Assembly (NCBI GenBank): GCA_003695085.1
Contig: RFIV01000338.1
Coordinates: 1 to 13,354 of the forward strand
DNA: 13,354 nucleotides
Reading direction: 5' to 3'
From: Gammaproteobacteria bacterium
Lineage (GTDB): Bacteria; Pseudomonadota; Gammaproteobacteria; Pseudomonadales; Oleiphilaceae
Shown: piece by piece, positions 12,472 through 13,354 of the stretch
How positions within the stretch are numbered: position 1 is the stretch's first letter
Layout of the letters: every line of letters begins with the position of its first letter
Translations under genes and position numbers: made by a program
Notes under the pieces: model-generated
The model's input: only the letters and a program-made list of their open reading frames with translations
Database searches by the model: none
What the model was told of the DNA's origin: nothing

Positions 12472-13354
12472 ATGAGTCAGGAGGCCTTTATCTTTGACGC
12501 GGTGCGCACGCCACGCGGCAAGGGCAAGAAAGACGGCAGCCTTCACGAAGTCAAGCCCGTGAACCTGCTGGCGGGCGTACTCAACGCACTGCGCGAGCGC
12601 AATGAACTGGATACCTCTCGGGTGGATGATGTGGTCATGGGCTGCGTCACGGCCATTGGCGATCAGGGCGCGGACATCGCCAAAACGGCCGCACTGGTCG
12701 CGGGATATGATGAGCAGGTGGCAGGCGTCACGCTCAACCGCTTCTGCGCATCGGGGCTGGAAGCGGTCAACCTCGCCGCCATGAAAATCCGCTCCGGCTG
12801 GGAAGATCTCGTCATTGCCGGCGGCATCGAGTCCATGTCCCGCGTGCCCATGGGCTCGGACGGCGGTGCCTGGGCGCTGGATCCGGCCACCAACCTGCGT
12901 ACGGAGTTCATTCCCCAGGGGATCAGCGCCGACCTGATCGCCACCCTGGAAGGGTTCGACCGCGAGACGGTGGATGCCTTCGCCCTGGAATCCCAGCAAA
13001 AGGCGGCTCAGGCCTGGCGTGAACAGCGATTCGAGAAATCCATCGTACCGGTGACAGACGTCAACGGCCTGACTGTGCTGGATCATGACGAATTCATCCG
13101 GCCCGACACGACCATGGACGCGCTCGCCAGCCTCAAGCCCTCTTTCGAAATGATGGGCAACATGGGCTTCGACAGCGTCCCCCTGCGCAAGTATCACTGG
13201 GTGGAAAAAATCCATCATGTACATACACCCGGCAACTCCTCGGGCATCGTGGACGGCGCCACCGCGGTTCTGATCGGCAGCGAGCAAACCGGCAAGGCAC
13301 TGGATCTGACTCCCCGCGCTCGTATTGTATCCGCGGCCGTGACCAGTACCGATC
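12472..13354 (+). CDS. Acetyl-CoA C-acyltransferase (thiolase), 3' end outside window
   Basis: The first 294 codons of a thiolase that runs off the right edge (family length is about 400). It opens with FIFDAVRTPRGKGKKDGSLHEVKP and has the nucleophilic cysteine C92 in NRFCASGLEAVN, then AGGIESMSRVPMG and the downstream GNSSGIVDGATAVL block. The second active-site cysteine and the GHP histidine would lie beyond the window. Such enzymes cleave 3-ketoacyl-CoA in beta-oxidation or run the reverse condensation. N-termini of this type are usually annotated acetyl-CoA C-acetyltransferase and often precede a 3-hydroxyacyl-CoA dehydrogenase gene, so this may be a fatty-acid degradation operon. The ATG has AAGGGGAA about 5 nt upstream. 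I assign no symbol, because FadA, FadI and AtoB types cannot be separated safely on this portion. Confidence 0.93.
   Translation, partial: MSQEAFIFDAVRTPRGKGKKDGSLHEVKPVNLLAGVLNALRERNELDTSRVDDVVMGCVTAIGDQGADIAKTAALVAGYDEQVAGVTLNRFCASGLEAVNLAAMKIRSGWEDLVIAGGIESMSRVPMGSDGGAWALDPATNLRTEFIPQGISADLIATLEGFDRETVDAFALESQQKAAQAWREQRFEKSIVPVTDVNGLTVLDHDEFIRPDTTMDALASLKPSFEMMGNMGFDSVPLRKYHWVEKIHHVHTPGNSSGIVDGATAVLIGSEQTGKALDLTPRARIVSAAVTSTD

Noticed and set aside
12400..13287. A 295-codon minus-strand frame opposite the thiolase
   Set aside because: The plus strand encodes an unmistakable thiolase with its catalytic cysteine. The antisense frame is the usual mirror of GC-rich coding sequence.

Overview
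The window looks like chromosomal DNA from a Gammaproteobacterium. It is moderately GC-rich and densely coding, with no integrase, transposase, phage gene or CRISPR array. The hflD-purB-roxA order and the tRNA-Ala(GGC)/tRNA-Glu(TTC) pair are typical of this class. The proteins resemble those of marine or halophilic lineages (Halomonas/Oceanospirillales/Pseudomonas-like), but the genus cannot be fixed from sequence alone.

Layout. (1) Positions 1-3953, plus strand: the 3' end of hflD, then purB (adenylosuccinate lyase), roxA (ribosomal protein L16 arginine hydroxylase) and a two-domain GNAT acetyltransferase. purB, roxA and the GNAT gene overlap at their ends and are almost certainly one transcript, driven at least partly by an extended -10 promoter between hflD and purB. 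(2) 3938-5325, minus strand: a small orphan membrane protein, and upstream of it a LysR-type regulator. The 122 bp between them hold a perfect inverted repeat and a CpxR-like direct repeat. (3) 5391-5551, minus strand: tRNA-Ala and tRNA-Glu with their own promoter. (4) 5632-9147, minus strand: a two-gene operon of a periplasmic PotD/PotF-type polyamine-binding protein and a membrane HAMP-GGDEF-EAL protein. (5) 9328-12015, plus strand: a very long DUF349/coiled-coil protein, divergent from the operon. (6) 12026-12322, minus strand: a ComFB-family small protein. (7) From 12472 to the window edge, plus strand: a thiolase cut off by the end.

The most interesting unit is region 4. An orphan polyamine-binding protein sits directly upstream of, and translationally coupled to, a membrane c-di-GMP enzyme, with no ABC permease or ATPase. 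This is the arrangement of Vibrio cholerae NspS-MbaA, in which the binding protein senses norspermidine or spermidine in the periplasm and controls c-di-GMP turnover. Here the GGDEF site is degenerate (GGNEF) and lacks an I-site, while the EAL site looks complete, so the expected output is c-di-GMP hydrolysis under polyamine control. The ComFB-family protein lies one gene beyond the divergent DUF349 gene. ComFB proteins have been described as c-di-GMP receptors in cyanobacteria, so a sensor, an enzyme and a possible effector may lie within 7 kb.

No gene-free stretch exceeds 300 bases. The longest gaps are 9148-9327 and 12323-12471; both separate divergent genes and hold candidate control elements, described below.
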